A model generated the notes under the pieces. It worked only from the letters and a program-made list of their open reading frames with translations. It was not told the origin of the DNA and ran no database searches. The translations under genes were made by a program, and so were the position numbers. From positions 16,711,488 to 16,775,487 of the forward strand of contig CM039515.1 of NCBI GenBank assembly GCA_022432975.1: a stretch of 64,000 nt of DNA, given 5' to 3'. Each line of letters begins with the position of its first letter. Position 1 is the first letter of the stretch. This document shows positions 32,030-43,710 of the stretch, piece by piece. The stretch comes from Begonia masoniana (lineage: Eukaryota > Streptophyta > Magnoliopsida > Cucurbitales > Begoniaceae).

Positions 32030-32311
32030 ACGTGCATTGCGGGGGGCTACAAAATTCTGCGTACAAAATGGTGGGGGGCTGCAATTTGAGATCGGCCTCC
32101 CGGATTATTTCGAAAATGGTTATGTAGTGGGCCGTGATTTTTGATCGGCCCCCCACATTATGTAGATTCGGGCGGGGAGGGGGGAGTGGGGGTGGTGTGG
32201 GGTTGGGGTTTAAAATTTTTTGGATAGTTCGAGATTTTGACCGGACAACTTTTTGTTCGAGGGTTTTTGTAAACTAACCCCGTACTTCAGGGTTGAAATT
32301 TAACTTTTCCC
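32030..32311 (-). repeat. Right TIR of MULE-B
   Basis: Inverted partner of the left TIR, ending TTTAACTTTTCCC. It contains gcggggggc and gatcggcccccc blocks. Confidence 0.8.
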
Positions 32312-32548
32312 TAAGTTATTTGTTGTAATTGCATGGAATCAAGTTCTGGAAGTCGAAAGAATATCGTCTCAGCTCTAAACTGTTCTTCTCACTCTCTTTA
32401 TTCAAACAAACTTCAATTTCTACAGAAGCTGAGATTTATGTTCATATTCAGAGTAATTTCCTTGTCAATTCTCTCCAACCCTCCTGTACTTTCTCTTCTT
32501 TTTCTTTCTCTATCCTCCAACATTTCTTTCTTTCTCCTCTTTTTTCTC

Positions 32549-32555
32549 TATAAAA
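32549..32555 (+). promoter_or_regulatory. TATA box of the acyl-activating enzyme gene
   Basis: TCTATAAAATCACC lies about 95 bases upstream of the start codon, after a CT-rich stretch, and is a near-consensus plant TATA box. The promoter begins only about 240 bases after the end of MULE-B. Confidence 0.75.
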
Positions 32556-32644
32556 TCACCTCTCTTCCCTGTGGAATGCTCATCACCTGGTTCAGTTTTT
32601 TCTGTCTCTCTAGTTAAGAAAATAGTTTTCCGCCATTTTTGGTA

Positions 32645-34501
32645 ATGGACAAGCTTCTTAAATGCCCAGCCAACTACACCTCTCTCACCCCATTAACGTT
32701 TTTGCCAAGAGCTTCTACTTTTTACGCCGATCGAACTTCTGTCATCTACGAAGGAACTCGATTCACATGGCGGCAAACCTACGAGCGCTGTTGTCGTCTC
32801 GCTTCCTCTCTCCGTTCGCTTAACCTCGTGAAAAATGATGTGGTGAGTTTATTTCTAAGTCTCTGTTTGCTCTTGTCGTGAAACTTCATTACCGATCTTG
32901 GAAATACAGAGATTGACATCGTTTGGGTTGAGAAGTAAAAATGATTAAATTCTTTCTTTTTTAAAATAAATCCTGCTTATAAAGCCTACTTTAATGGCTA
33001 TATTTTGCTTGTTTGATGATGAGATCTACAGGTATCCGTGTTGGCGCCAAACGTTCCAGCCATGTACGAGTTGCATTTTGCAGTGCCGATGGCCGGAGCA
33101 GTTCTCAACACCATCAACACCCGCCTCGACGCAAAGACAATCGCCGCCATCCTCCGCCACGCCGAAACCAAACTCTTCTTCGTCGACCACCAATTCGTCC
33201 CTCTCGCTCACCAAGCCCTTCGCGTTCTTATCAACGTAACAAAGAACACTCCGGAGTCATCTCTTCCGCTGGTTGTCGTCATTGAATCCCCGACCGGCAT
33301 CCGGCTCGGAAACTTGGAGTACGAGGAATTGATCCAGAAGGGCAGTGCCACTTACGCTCCGGAAGAGGTGGAGGATGAGTGGGACCCGATCGCTCTGAAC
33401 TACACTTCCGGGACGACGTCGGAGCCGAAGGGGGTGGTGTATAGTCATAGAGGAGCCTTTTTGAGCACACTGAGTTTGATTTTGGGGTGGGAAATGGGGA
33501 GCGAGCCTGTATATTTATGGACTCTTCCAATGTTCCATTGCAATGGCTGGACCTTCACTTGGGGCATGGCGGCGCGCGGCGGCACAAACATTTGCATGAG
33601 AAACACGACAGCCTACGAAATATACAAAAACATAGCCATCCATAATGTCACCCACATGTGTTGTGCGCCCATTGTTTTCAACATCATTCTCGACGCTAAC
33701 CCCTCCGACCGCCACCGACTTTCCTCCACCGTAGAAGTCCTGACAGGCGGGGCTCCACCTCCGGCCCCGCTACTGGCGAAGATCGAGCCGCTTGGGTTTC
33801 ACGTGACGCATGCTTACGGCCTGACGGAGGCGACGGGGCCTGCGCTCGTGTGCGAGTGGCAGACCAAGTGGGACCGTCTGTCGGCCGACGACCGGGCAGT
33901 ACTTAAAGCCAGACAAGGTGTTGGGATACTGACTCTCGCCGACGTCGACGTCAAAAAAGTGGAGTCGATGGAGAGCGTTCCGCACGACGGGAAGACGACG
34001 GGGGAGATCGTGTTAAGAGGAAGTAGCATCATGAAAGGGTACTTGAAGGACCCGAAAGCGACGTCCAAAGCTTTCAAAAATGGGTGGTTTTTCACCGGAG
34101 ACGTCGGCGTGATTCATCCCGACGGGTACCTAGAAATCAAGGATAGATCGAAGGACGTGATTATTTCCGGCGGAGAAAACATCAGCAGCGTAGAGGTAGA
34201 GAGCCTTCTTTTCAAACATCCAAAAGTTGTAGAGGCGGCGGTAGTGGCAATGCCCCACCGTCTATGGGGAGAAAGTCCCTGTGCTTTCATAGCAGTGAGA
34301 AAGAGCTCTGAAAACTCCATTGACGAAGCTGAAATTACCTCGTATTGCAGAGAAAATCTTCCCCGTTTCATGGTTCCTAAGAAAGTAGTGTTCTTGGAGG
34401 AGCTTCCGAAGACAGCCACGGGAAAGATTCAGAAATTCAAGTTGAGAGAACATGCGAAGCTCCTCGTTGATCATCAAGCTTTGGCTATGTCTTCCCTTTG
34501 A
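32645..34501 (+). CDS. Acyl-activating enzyme (AMP-forming acyl-CoA ligase, AAE1/BZO1-like)
   Basis: Activates a carboxylic acid to an acyl-adenylate and then to its CoA thioester. Two exons, 32645-32842 and 33032-34501, join in phase 0 to give 555 residues, the normal length. Motifs in order: ATP-binding Y-T-S-G-T-T-S-E-P-K-G starting at residue 190 (the Ser after TT is usual in this plant clade), Y-G-L-T-E-A, G-W-F-F-T-G-D, D-R-S-K-D-V-I-I-S-G-G-E-N, and the C-terminal lysine loop T-A-T-G-K-I-Q-K. The protein ends in S-S-L, which resembles a non-canonical peroxisomal targeting signal. The start lies in a good context (taATGGAC), and residues 1-20 (MDKLLKCPANYTSLTPLTFL) are typical of the clade. 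The substrate cannot be told from sequence: short- or medium-chain acids or benzoate are the options known in the group. Confidence 0.93.
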
Positions 34502-35016
34502 AAACTTGATTTGCAGGCTAAAAATAAGCTGTAGATTATAACTACGGTGTGCATGCTCTCTTGAATACGACAAAAGTGATGTTATTTTTTCTTATAATTA
34601 TATCATGAATAATATTTAGTTTACTCTTTGATACTGCTCTGGTAAAAAATTTATTAACATTTGGTGGTAATTTAATCAATTAATTACGTCAATTGTTGTT
34701 TGATACGTCAATAAATTTTTAAGAGAGTACACGTATAATTACTTTTATATTATTTTTATTTTTGACAAAAAGAAATAAGAAATAAGATAGTATAATTTTG
34801 TCTAAACCAAAAGTATAAAATTTTTATTGGGGAAATTAAATCTCAATATTTTATCGTAGTCGACTTTTCTAACCCACATTTACAATTTACACATAATATC
34901 CAAAAATATACAATTACAAGACAACGTGAATATGTAAGTAGAAAATTAACTATGCATCTCCTCTAAAATAAAAACTTTATCCCACCTATAAATGCAAAAT
35001 AAGATTTTTAAAATGG
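34502..35016. other. 3' flank of the AAE gene, no feature recognised
   Basis: AT-rich. AATAAT-type words about 100 bases after the stop could serve for polyadenylation. No repeat or coding segment was recognised. Confidence 0.55.
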
Positions 35017-35530
35017 GAAAAATTTAGCGGACCAACTATACACTTTTTTTAAATGAGTAATATTAAGTTTGTCATATGCTTTCACCTTTTATGGGTTAAT
35101 TTGAATTCCAAAGTATGAGTTTAATTTGAAATAACTATTAAAAATTTTAAACTATAAATATATAACAAATCAAACCCAGGCAGGGAGCCGATCACCCCCG
35201 TTCTCAATTTACGCCGAGATCACGAGGCCGATCATTTTAGGTCAGCCCCCGATCTGTCCAGTGCTTACATGGTACTTGATATATTTGGTTGAGGTGGGGG
35301 GTAGAGACCCTCGTTCCACGTGCACAACACGTGATTTTAGAATGGGGGTTGTCACCCCGGATCGACCCGCTGTTTTAAATATGAGGCATGAGAACGGGGT
35401 CACCGCCTCAAATCGGCCCTTCATTCTCGGCCTCTCCATTTTAGAGGGCAGTCAGGAAAGGGTGGTAATCACCTTGGATCGGCCCCCCGTTCCCTACCTC
35501 CTCACTTTAGAGGCGTTCGGGAATGGGGGG
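35017..35530 (+). mobile_element. MULE end fragment related to MULE-B
   Basis: Begins 'gggaaaaatttagcgg', close to the MULE-B terminus. After a spacer come several (g)atcggccc(ccc) blocks like those in the MULE-B TIRs and leader. It stops where an LTR begins at 35533, so only one end of the element is seen. Confidence 0.5.
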
Positions 35531-35532
35531 TT

Positions 35533-36996
35533 TGTAACACCTGACATTTTCGATCATGTAATTATCCTTAAAATTCGTTGTACAAAATAAATTCGCTATA
35601 AATGCAATGTACATTTTATTGGAATTTGGACGCCGAAAATTTAAAAGTTTAAGGAAAATAGAGCGAAAATTAGGGAGTTAAAATGTACGAGATTTTAAGC
35701 GGAATTCGAATCAAATTACGAAGCTTCTCTAAGAAGATTTACTAAACCCGTTGCCAAACGGGTTACCTCTCTCTCTCTCTACATGATCAGTAGGATACCC
35801 CCTCCCACATTTTTCATTTCACTCTTCCTCCTCTCTTTCTCCTTCTCCAGGCGACGAACCAATGAACTCTCATGCCGACGCCGATGACGAGCTGCTCTCC
35901 TCTCCGTTTCTTCCTATTTCTCCATAAAAGGTAAGCCTATACGTTAGTTAATGGATTTAGTCTATTAAGGTGTTGATTTCAGTGGAAAGTTTTAGAGTTA
36001 GGGTTTTAGAAATTCGTCGTATTTGATGTTAATGCATGTTAGAACGTTGTTTAAGGGTTCGAATGGATAAACCGAAGGAAAAATAAGCACGTTTAGTGAA
36101 AATCAGATTTTTGAAAATTAAAATCGGCACAACATAGGGCACCCACGAATTTTGGAGTTCTGGCCCTATTTACGACTTTGTTTTCCCTAAAAGAATTATT
36201 TCATGCTAATCTTGACGTAATAAGTTTTCTGAAACATGTCGAATCATCAAAAACGGATAAGAAACGAGGAAGTTACGTCAATTTGAAAGTTAGTCTAGAA
36301 ATAGGGAGAAATCTGAGATTTTGAATGGAATTTGCTTGAATTTGATAGTTGAATTGAGCATAGATTATGTTTTGAATGTTTATTAGCTAGTACCGGTGTA
36401 ATGTGAATAATGGTTCGAATGTGCATGTTATAGGTTTGTAAGGCACCAAAGAAAACGTTCAAGGTTTGCAAACTCAACGGACCTCAGGTAAGTTCGTATG
36501 TATGTGTTTGGCCCTTAAGGCCTATATCACAGAGGGACTGGGATTTATGTTTTGTGGGATATGTTGACGGGTAGACAGGTTATAGAATGCGTCTTAGGTT
36601 AAGAGTTATTGTTTTATGTTATCGTCTTAATGAATTGTTTATGTTTATGCTTCGAGGACCTGTCTATTATTATGTTATGTTTTATGCACAATGAATGTTC
36701 ATGCATAACGTTTTCAAAAAAGTCATGCAAAACGTTTTATGCACATGTTTTGAGGTAAGAAAGATAAAAATGTAAATGTGAAGTACGGTTAAGTGTGGGA
36801 CGGGAACTGACATATATGTTCTTGTCCTTCTCTGGGACTTATGTAAAATCGTCCTTGCCGCGGACAATATGTTATTTTATTCCTCCATGGGACAAAGCAA
36901 AATTACTAACCCACGTCATGTACGTAATGTTTTCTAGTCCCCTATAAGCCCCACTTAACCAACATGTTCACTTAAACGGAAATGTAAAGTATGTAC
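35533..36996 (+). mobile_element. Gypsy-type LTR, cut by the copia element
   Basis: Starts TGTAACACCTGACATTTTCG, a typical chromovirus-type LTR start. It contains 'aggtaagttcg' and 'cccttaaggcctatatcac', resembling the minus-strand LTRs at 11090-12029 and about 54200. Its 3' end is missing; the copia LTR at 36997 begins within it. Confidence 0.55.
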
Positions 36997-38369
36997 TGTT
37001 AACTTAAAACGAGTTTAAGATTATTAGTTTTTGATGATGTTTAATTATAATGTGTTTAACAAAAATATATTCTTTTTATAATAATAGATGATGAAACTTA
37101 AGGAATAAATATTTTTTGCAAATACCTAAATTGAAAATGCCCTTGTGAAGGGTATTTAGTACTAATGAAGTTTATCAAGTGCGTAATAGCTAAAAGAAAG
37201 AAAAACCAGTTCGGTATGCTTCAAGTGTCGACTAGGAAATTAAAGTGTCAACCGAACTTCTGAAGGAATGGAGACAGAGGAAATTCGAGTGTCGACCCCA
37301 AATGCGAGTGTCGACCCCAAGTGCAAATGGAAGCAAAACAAGTGTCGACCAATAAATGCAAGTGTCGACCAAATTTGTGAAGGAATGGAGACAGAGGAAA
37401 TTCGACCCCAAATGCGAGTGTCGACCCCAAGCGCAAACAGAAACAAATCAAGTGTCAACCGTGAAATTCGAGTGTCGATCAAACTTGTGAAGAAATGGAG
37501 ACAGAGAAGAATCGAGTGTCGACCCCGAGTGCCAACAGGCTAATCATGTCGACCTGATTTTACAGGTGTCGACACTTGAAGATTGAAGTGTCGACCACAT
37601 AATAGAAGATTTCAACTGAAACATATTTCAACAGATAAATCAGCTAACTCCAACGGTAACAAAGTGTCGACCCTGTTCCAAGGTGTCGACCAGAACTATT
37701 CACAACGGTCTTTTTTATACGCTCAACGGTAACAAGGTGTCGACCAATTGCAAGACAGGTCGACCACTTAATGACAGAATTCAAAAGGAGTATAAATTGA
37801 AGAATGAAGTTTTTGGAGAGGACAAGCAAGCTGATTAAAAAGTTTTCTCTCAACTTTCAAGTGCGTACATTTGCGACTATTCTTCAATCCTCCACTTCTC
37901 TCAAAGATTAAACACTTGAGATTTCTTTATTGAGAGAGAGAGTGTCTTTAGCTTTACTCAAAACTTTACTTGGAAGTTGTAAAAGGGTGAATCTCTTCGA
38001 GTGAGATTGTAAAGGTAGTTGATTGACGCTCGTGAAGTTTAATCAAGGGTGTAAAGGCAGTTGATTGACGCCCGTGAAGTTCAATCAAAGATTCTCGTGG
38101 AAGAGAAGATAAGAATCTTCAAGGGGAGCCCTTGGAGCGCGGACGTAGGCAAGGTTGGCCGAACTGCGTAAACAATTCCAGTGTCAATTACTCTTTTCCC
38201 TGAACTCTCTACTTGTTTATGATTGCATTCATCTCGTCAACTTAATTTGATATCATTAAGTTTACACACTTTAGAGTAAATAATTAATTTGATTGTGATC
38301 CCCATTAATAAAGATTATAGGAAGCGATAAACCTAATTCACCCCCCTCTTAGGTAAAAACAATCCTACA
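36997..38369 (+). repeat. 5' LTR of the copia element, 1,373 bp
   Basis: Begins TGTTAACTTAAAACG and ends AATCCTACA, with 'cacccccctcttagg' near the end, the same architecture as the solo LTR at 12313-13862. A TATA-like 'gtataaattg' lies at about 37790, after the motif array. Confidence 0.9.
37217..37760 (+). repeat. GTGTCGAC(C) motif array in the copia LTR
   Basis: Twelve exact GTGTCGAC words by my count plus several one-base variants, most followed by C or CCC. They are interspersed with three copies of 'gaa(g)gaatggagacag(a)'-type sequence. The array sits upstream of the TATA-like box. Confidence 0.88.
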
Positions 38370-38371
38370 AT

Positions 38372-38383
38372 TGGTATCAGAGC
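38372..38383 (+). promoter_or_regulatory. Primer-binding site of the copia element
   Basis: TGGTATCAGAGC, two bases after the LTR end, complementary to initiator tRNA-Met. Confidence 0.92.
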
Positions 38384-38434
38384 AGGTGTAAAATCTTCTT
38401 AATTGTGATTAAAAGAATTATTATATATTTAGAA

Positions 38435-39963
38435 ATGACATTCAACACAAATACCTCACATATAGAAGGACAATCTATTACTAGACCTCTATTTTTTGAT
38501 AGAAATGATTATGTTTATTGGAAGTCTAGGATGAGATTTATGGAATATTATTGAGAATGGTCCATACATAGCTGTAAAAACTGAAAATGGTGTTAGTACT
38601 CCTAAATCATCACAAGAACTAAATGATTCTGATAAAAAGAATTTGAGTTTGAATGCTAAGGCAATTAATACTTTATATTGTGCTCTAAATAGAGATGAAT
38701 TTAATAGGGTACAAGGGTGTGATAGTGCATTTGAGATTTGGCGGTTACTTGAAATAACTCATGAAGGAACAAATCAAGTAAAGGAAAGTAAAATGAGTAT
38801 GTTGGTGCACGAATATGAATTATTCTCTATGGAAAAGGATGAATCTATTAGTTCAATGTTTACTCATTTTACTAACATTACTAATAGTTTGAAAGTGCTT
38901 GGTAGAACGTATCCAAATGAAGAATTAGTAAGAAAAATTTCTTAGGTGTCTACCAAGAGGATGGCAACCCAAGGTGATAGCTATTCAAGAAGTTAGGGAT
39001 CTCAAAATCCTCAAGCTGGAAGAACTTATTGGCTCTCTTATGACGCATGAGATAACAATGAGAGCCAATGAGAAGGAAGATCTCAAAGAAAAAGAAGTCT
39101 CCAAGAGAAAAGACATTGCTCTCAAGGCCTCATCAAGCAAACTCGAAGAGTCCAAACAAGAAGAGAATGATGAGGAGATTGCATTCATAACGAGAAAATT
39201 CAGCAAATTTCTCCAACGGAAAAGGATGCAAGGTAGGAGATTCTCAAAGGGAGACAATCCTCAAAAGGATAAGGAGATCACTTGCTTTGAGTGCGGGAAG
39301 CCGGGACACATTAAGGCTGAATGTCCTCATGCCAAGAAGGGTCACAAGAGATTCAAGAAGAGGGCCATGAAAGCAACGTGAGATGATAGTGACAGTGACA
39401 TCTCCTCCGAAGACGAGGAAGTGGCCAACCTGTGCTTCATGGCCAAGGAAAATGAGGTATGTGATTCTTCTAGTGATAGTGATAATGATGATGGCGATCT
39501 AATTGATGCATTCAATAACTTAGTTAAACAATATAGCATACTTAAGTCTAAATACAACTTGTTAAAGAAGGAAAATGCAAACTTGATCGAAAAGCATGCT
39601 AAGGAGAGCAACTTGCATGAAAAGAAAATTGGTGAACTCAAGACTAAAAATGATAGGTTGAATGATATAGTCTTGAAATTCACTAATGGAAGCAAGAACT
39701 TGAATATGCTCATAGGAAATCAAAGAGTAACATTTGATAAGGCCAAAATTGGTTATGAAAAATCTAATAAAAAGAAAGTATACAAGAACTTTTTCGTCAA
39801 ACCATCCACATGTCATATATGCAATGAAGTAGACCATAAATCGTTTGTATGTCCATTAAAATTTAACAATCTTAAATCATTTGTTAAGCTACAAATGGTT
39901 CCTAAGGGAATCAAACCTAACACTAGAATCCAAAAAATTTGGGTACCAAAGAAGGTTACATGA
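38435..39963 (+). pseudogene. Copia gag (capsid and nucleocapsid), frameshifted
   Basis: The capsid region has N-T-L-Y-C-A-L, E-F-N-R-V-Q-G-C, H-E-G-T-N-Q-V-K-E-S-K and E-L-V-R-K-I, as in the UBN2-type gag of SIRE elements. The frame breaks at about 38550 (near Y-Y-stop) and again at about 38945, then continues through a lysine/glutamate-rich stretch. A CCHC zinc knuckle follows (C-F-E-C-G-K-P-G-H-I-K-A-E-C, about 39285). A TGA at 39379-39381 precedes a 180-codon frame with a coiled coil and a second C-H-I-C-N-E-V-D-H-K knuckle. Confidence 0.88.
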
Positions 39964-39989
39964 TTATCTTTCTTGTAGGTTGTGAGCTC

Positions 39990-40138
39990 TCCCATGAAGA
40001 ACTTATGCTATCTTGATAGCAGATGCTCAAGACATATGACGGAGGACTCCTCAAAGTTTGCCTATGTCAACAAAAAGAAAGGAAACGTCACTTTTGGCGG
40101 AAATCAAAAAAGGAAATAGTTGGTATTGGCAACATAGG
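39990..40138 (+). pseudogene. Start of copia protease
   Basis: The pattern Y-L-D-S-R-C-S-R-H-M-T matches the copia protease region, but the usual D-S-G active-site triplet reads D-S-R. A frameshift follows before 'ggtattggcaacatagg', where the coding sequence is cut by the insertion. Confidence 0.8.
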
Positions 40139-40848
40139 TGATAGGCTACGGGTTTGTAAATGGAGCGAAAATATGCAAGCAGAAAACTTAAGATAAAAAC
40201 CATGATCGGTGCTCTGTGAACATCCCAAAAACAGACACGAAAACAGAAAAGAAATATGCTTTAAATGAAATGGGTGTGCAGCATTCTTGGCCAGAGAAGA
40301 CCGAGAATTACTTGCAAGAACGCCGGAGATTGGAAGGGGCCCTTGCCGGCCAATTGGTCGCTAAACAGCGCCAACGGAGAAACAACGCTCTCGGGAGAGG
40401 TTTGTTCCAGTGAAGGGAAAATGGCCTTGCCATTCGTTGTTTCTCCCTCAGAAGCAGCCGACTGTGAACGGAGAGGGAACCCATGGCTGGCCCAGAAGCT
40501 ACAATGTTTCGGGTGAGAAATCATCCTTGCTAGAGACAGTTTCACAGTGCCGGGAACAGGATTTCATCCAGCTTCGCCTCACTGCCAACTAAAGAATGAG
40601 CGACGAGATGGAGAGGAATAAGAGCTACTCCGAGCATCCAAAACTTGGGAAGCAATTCGGTGAAGCCTCTGGCGACGAACACAGGCTACGCACCAGAGAA
40701 CCTCTCGGGTTTCTCTCAACAGAGGAAAAACTCTCTCTTTCGTTACCAAAAATTCGAATCACTAGCTAAAAAATTTACAGAGATGGAAGAGGAGCTAAAT
40801 ACAGAGGAGAATCGATGCAGAAAAGGAAAGAGAAGCGTTCTGGAAAAC
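40139..40848 (-). repeat. 3' LTR (left copy) of the nested element
   Basis: Plus-strand start TGATAGGCTACGGG. About 710 bp match 60739-61454 closely, apart from a 24-bp indel near the start. The LTR may extend further right, to about 41190 (plus-strand end ...gcttgtttaca), because the sequence continues without an obvious break; the other copy is truncated. Confidence 0.85.
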
Positions 40849-41336
40849 TCGTCGGGCAACGGCTAGAAAACTAGCCGTTGGTGCGTTCTGCAGAAGCTAG
40901 CGGTCCGGTTCACTGACAGTGAATCTTCTAAGGCCGGTTCAGCTTCTTGCACTTTGGATCAGCTCCCTTTTGGCCTTGGTTCATCCGGTTCAGGCTTTGT
41001 TCTCCTTGGTTCAGCTGGTTCAACCTTGGTTCCTCTTGGTTTGGCCGGTCCAGCTCTTGGTTCACCATTCTTTGAAGACTATTACAAAAATATACATTCT
41101 AAAAAGGATAAAGTTTGCCAATTAACGAGTTTTAAACAAAACTAAAATTTCCTAAAAATATATAATTAAATACAAGGCTTGTTTACATAATTTGAATTAA
41201 AGGAAATGTAACGACCCCAGAGGGATCGTCACATAATCCGTATCTTTCTTAATCATTTAATTCTTATTACTCACACTTTATTCATTATTAGCAATATATA
41301 TTTTTTGAAACATAACTTAGCTCAAGATGTCATGCG
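40849..41336. other. Probable remainder of the left LTR, then LTR-like start
   Basis: Contains imperfect 'ttggttcagc'-type repeats (40930-41070), which read as the distal part of the left LTR. At 41207 begins TGTAACGACCCC, a gypsy-type LTR start in plus orientation. Confidence 0.4.
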
Positions 41337-41790
41337 CGATTCACTAGGCATCGCTCAGCAAAGAAATACATTATACATCTGCCGGCGGGCAGTGCAATGT
41401 GTATCAGCTGATGAAGAGAAACTTACACCTTAGACTGCATCTACCGATGGAAGAATAAACCACATCTACCGGTCACTAGACGACAAAACAATGTTTATAT
41501 CATCCGGTAACTTAAATGCACTTCATCTGCCGGTCACTAGACGACAAAACTATACTTACATCTTCCTATAGCTTAAACACTCTACATCTACCGGTCACTG
41601 GACAATGAAATATCACTTACATCATCCGGTAACTTAAATGCACTACATCTGCCGGTCGCTAGACGACAAAACTATACTTACATCTTCCGATAGCTTAAAC
41701 ACTCTACATCTATCGGTCACTGGACAATGAAATATCTCTTACATCATCCGGTAACTTAAATGCACTTCATCTGCCAGTAGACACATCCTT
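41337..41790 (+). repeat. CTGCCGGT motif array
   Basis: Six to seven units contain ct(g/a)ccggt(c)act(a/g)ga(c)gacaaaac and 'catccggtaacttaaatg', with a period of about 60-120 bases. The related words 'tgccgatcgctaaacgac' occur in the solo copia LTR near 12560, linking the two arrays. Confidence 0.8.
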
Positions 41791-42164
41791 CACTGACTTC
41801 AACCTTCAATGGCATAACATTCATACTAATGAAAATCAGTAATTCATCTAGAATTCATATAGCGGAAGACTTAAGCAAACAGACCATCCAACTATCCTTA
41901 AAATCATTTCCAGATTCAGTAATCAACAGACAACTTCAACAGAGGACTCAATGTTAGAAAGAAATAGACTCGTCCTACTTAATCTATTATATTCATTATC
42001 ATAACTAAAACCATAAGAAAAACATTAACCAGGGGTTTCATTTGCCATCCAGCCATAGAAATTGCACCCTGATCACCTTCCAGCAACCAAGCTTAGACAT
42101 CTTCATAAACTTTAGGATCCTCACCTGAAATCTCGTCACCTACATCATAAGGTTTAAACTAGGG

Positions 42165-42772
42165 AAATTATCGATTTGAACCCTGTACTATACACTTTTT
42201 TTCAATTTGAACCCCGTACTAAAAAAACTGGCTAAGTGAACCTTGTACTATCATTCCGTTATCAATTTAAACCTTTTAAACATTTTCGTTAAACCCCTGC
42301 GTTAGCTCACGTGTAGACTAAAAAATAAAAAGAAAAAACACTTATCCTTTCCAGAAGAACCCTAAATCCCCAATTACTCTTCGATTTCTCCATTCCAGAC
42401 CAAATCGCACTCTGCTACTCTGCTTTCCAGTTGAAGTCGCGATCCCCTCCTCTCTGCTTTCCACCAGACGAAGTTGCGATCCCCTCCTCTCTGCTTTCCA
42501 GACGAAGTCGCGATCCCCTCCTCTCTGCTTTCCACCAGACGAAGTCACGATCTCCTGGTCTCTCTACTTTCCAGACGAAGTCGCGATCCCCTCCTCTCTG
42601 CTTTCTAGACGAAGTCGCGATCTCCTTCCAGAGCGCTCTAGCCCGAAAGTCGCGAAGCTCCTATTTTTCCAGAAAGCACCCGACTCGTTTTCCGAAGCTC
42701 CGATTTTCGCTTCTCCGAAGCTCCGATTTTTCCACTCAGGTTTGTTATTGTTTTTTTCTTCTCCTTTAACAA
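42165..42772 (+). repeat. Left TIR of MULE-C
   Basis: The outer part has the 'ttgaaccc(t/c)gtacta' words typical of plant MULE ends. The inner part (42431-42633) has six variant 34-37-bp units, followed by 'ccagaaagcacccgactcg', and ends at 'cctttaacaatg'. Confidence 0.85.
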
Positions 42773-42799
42773 TGATTAAGACTTTGAATCAACTTACAT

Positions 42800-43140
42800 C
42801 AGGTTGATCAAATCGCTTGTGAATGGATTTGTATTTCAGAGAAACTTCAATGGCAGAAAATTAGAAGTTCTGTTGTTGTTCTGTTGTTGTACGAAATAAT
42901 TTTAAGGCTTGCATAGTTAACTTTAAGGCTCTATGTGATTGGTCTATGTCTGTTGTTGAGGAAAATGAATGGAAATTGTGTCTTTATTTGAGGAAAATGA
43001 ATGGAAATTGTTGTTCTGTTGTTGTACTAAATAATTTTAAGGCTTGCATAGTTAACTTTAAGGCTCTATGTGATTGGTCTAGATCATGTCTTCCCAGTGG
43101 GATGAGGTGGAAGTGGATGAATTCTAATGGTTTTTAGATG
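42800..43140 (+). promoter_or_regulatory. 5' leader of the GRF gene, with a 135-bp-spaced duplication
   Basis: A segment of about 77 bp containing 'ggcttgcatagttaac' occurs at 42871 and 43006. Between the copies 'gaggaaaatgaatgg' is also doubled. A short open frame here has no recognisable product. Confidence 0.5.
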
Positions 43141-43200
43141 GATTTGTTCTGGTATGCTAGAGTTCAAGGTGTACGTGTTGTTGAGATAATCTGATTGACA

Positions 43201-43710
43201 ATGGCTTCTTCGCATGCATCGCAAAGGAATGAAGGTGCTATCGGTATAGGTTCTCATTATTCTTTAAATAAGTGGTGTTTGTAATTATACAATATTCATT
43301 GCGTCATTTTGTAGATCATTCGGAGGTGTTGTCAAATGTTAAATGTTTTTGCAATGCAAGAGCTCGTCTTCGTACATCATGGACACCGAAGAATCCTGGT
43401 AGAAGATTTTTTGGCTGTCAATACTATGCGGTAATATAATGTTAATTTATAATGTTAATTTGTAACTATACAATATAACGTGCCATTTGTTACAGGTGGA
43501 ATCAGGAGGATGCAATTTTTTTTGTGGTACGATGCAGCCATGGGATTGAGGGAGAAAGATATAATCAATGGGCTACGATCAAAAATAGAAAGCATTGAGC
43601 AAATCCAGGAAGCTATGTTGACTAAGTGGAGGAAAAAAAGTGCAATATATTTAAAGCTATGGTTATTTACAATTGTATTGTTTGTAGCTTATGTTTATAT
43701 GACTATGTAA
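43201..43710 (+). CDS. GRF-type zinc-finger protein with C-terminal membrane segment
   Basis: Three exons, 43201-43243, 43315-43430 and 43496-43710, with GT-AG borders, about 124 residues. The zinc finger reads C-F-C, then R-T-S-W-T-x-x-N-P-G-R-R-F-F-G-C, then G-G-C-N-F-F-x-W. This is the GRF pattern found in plant and animal nucleic-acid-binding proteins. A coiled coil (SKIESIEQIQEAML) and a hydrophobic C-terminus (LWLFTIVLFVAYVYMTM) follow, a combination common in small plant GRF proteins. The frame slips by one base in a run of eight T (about 43516-43523), just before the W-Y-D of the finger, so the gene as printed is broken or the run is a base short. It starts inside the left TIR and converges on MURA. 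Confidence 0.75.

Larger units (their letters stand above)
27130..32311 (+). mobile_element. MULE-B: decayed Mutator-like transposon
   Basis: The left end GGGAAAAGTTTAATT and the inverted right end match over about 90 bases with few changes (shared words 'ggttagttta', 'aaaaccctcg', 'gtcaaaatct'). GC-rich subrepeats with gcggggggc and gatcggcccccc follow. A MURA pseudogene reads left to right, and a small coiled-coil frame reads inward from the right end. A clear 9-bp target duplication was not found, in keeping with an old insertion. Confidence 0.8.

Noticed and set aside
42946..43137. Short 63-codon frame upstream of the GRF gene
   Set aside because: It spans a duplicated leader and has no similarity I recognise; more likely untranslated.
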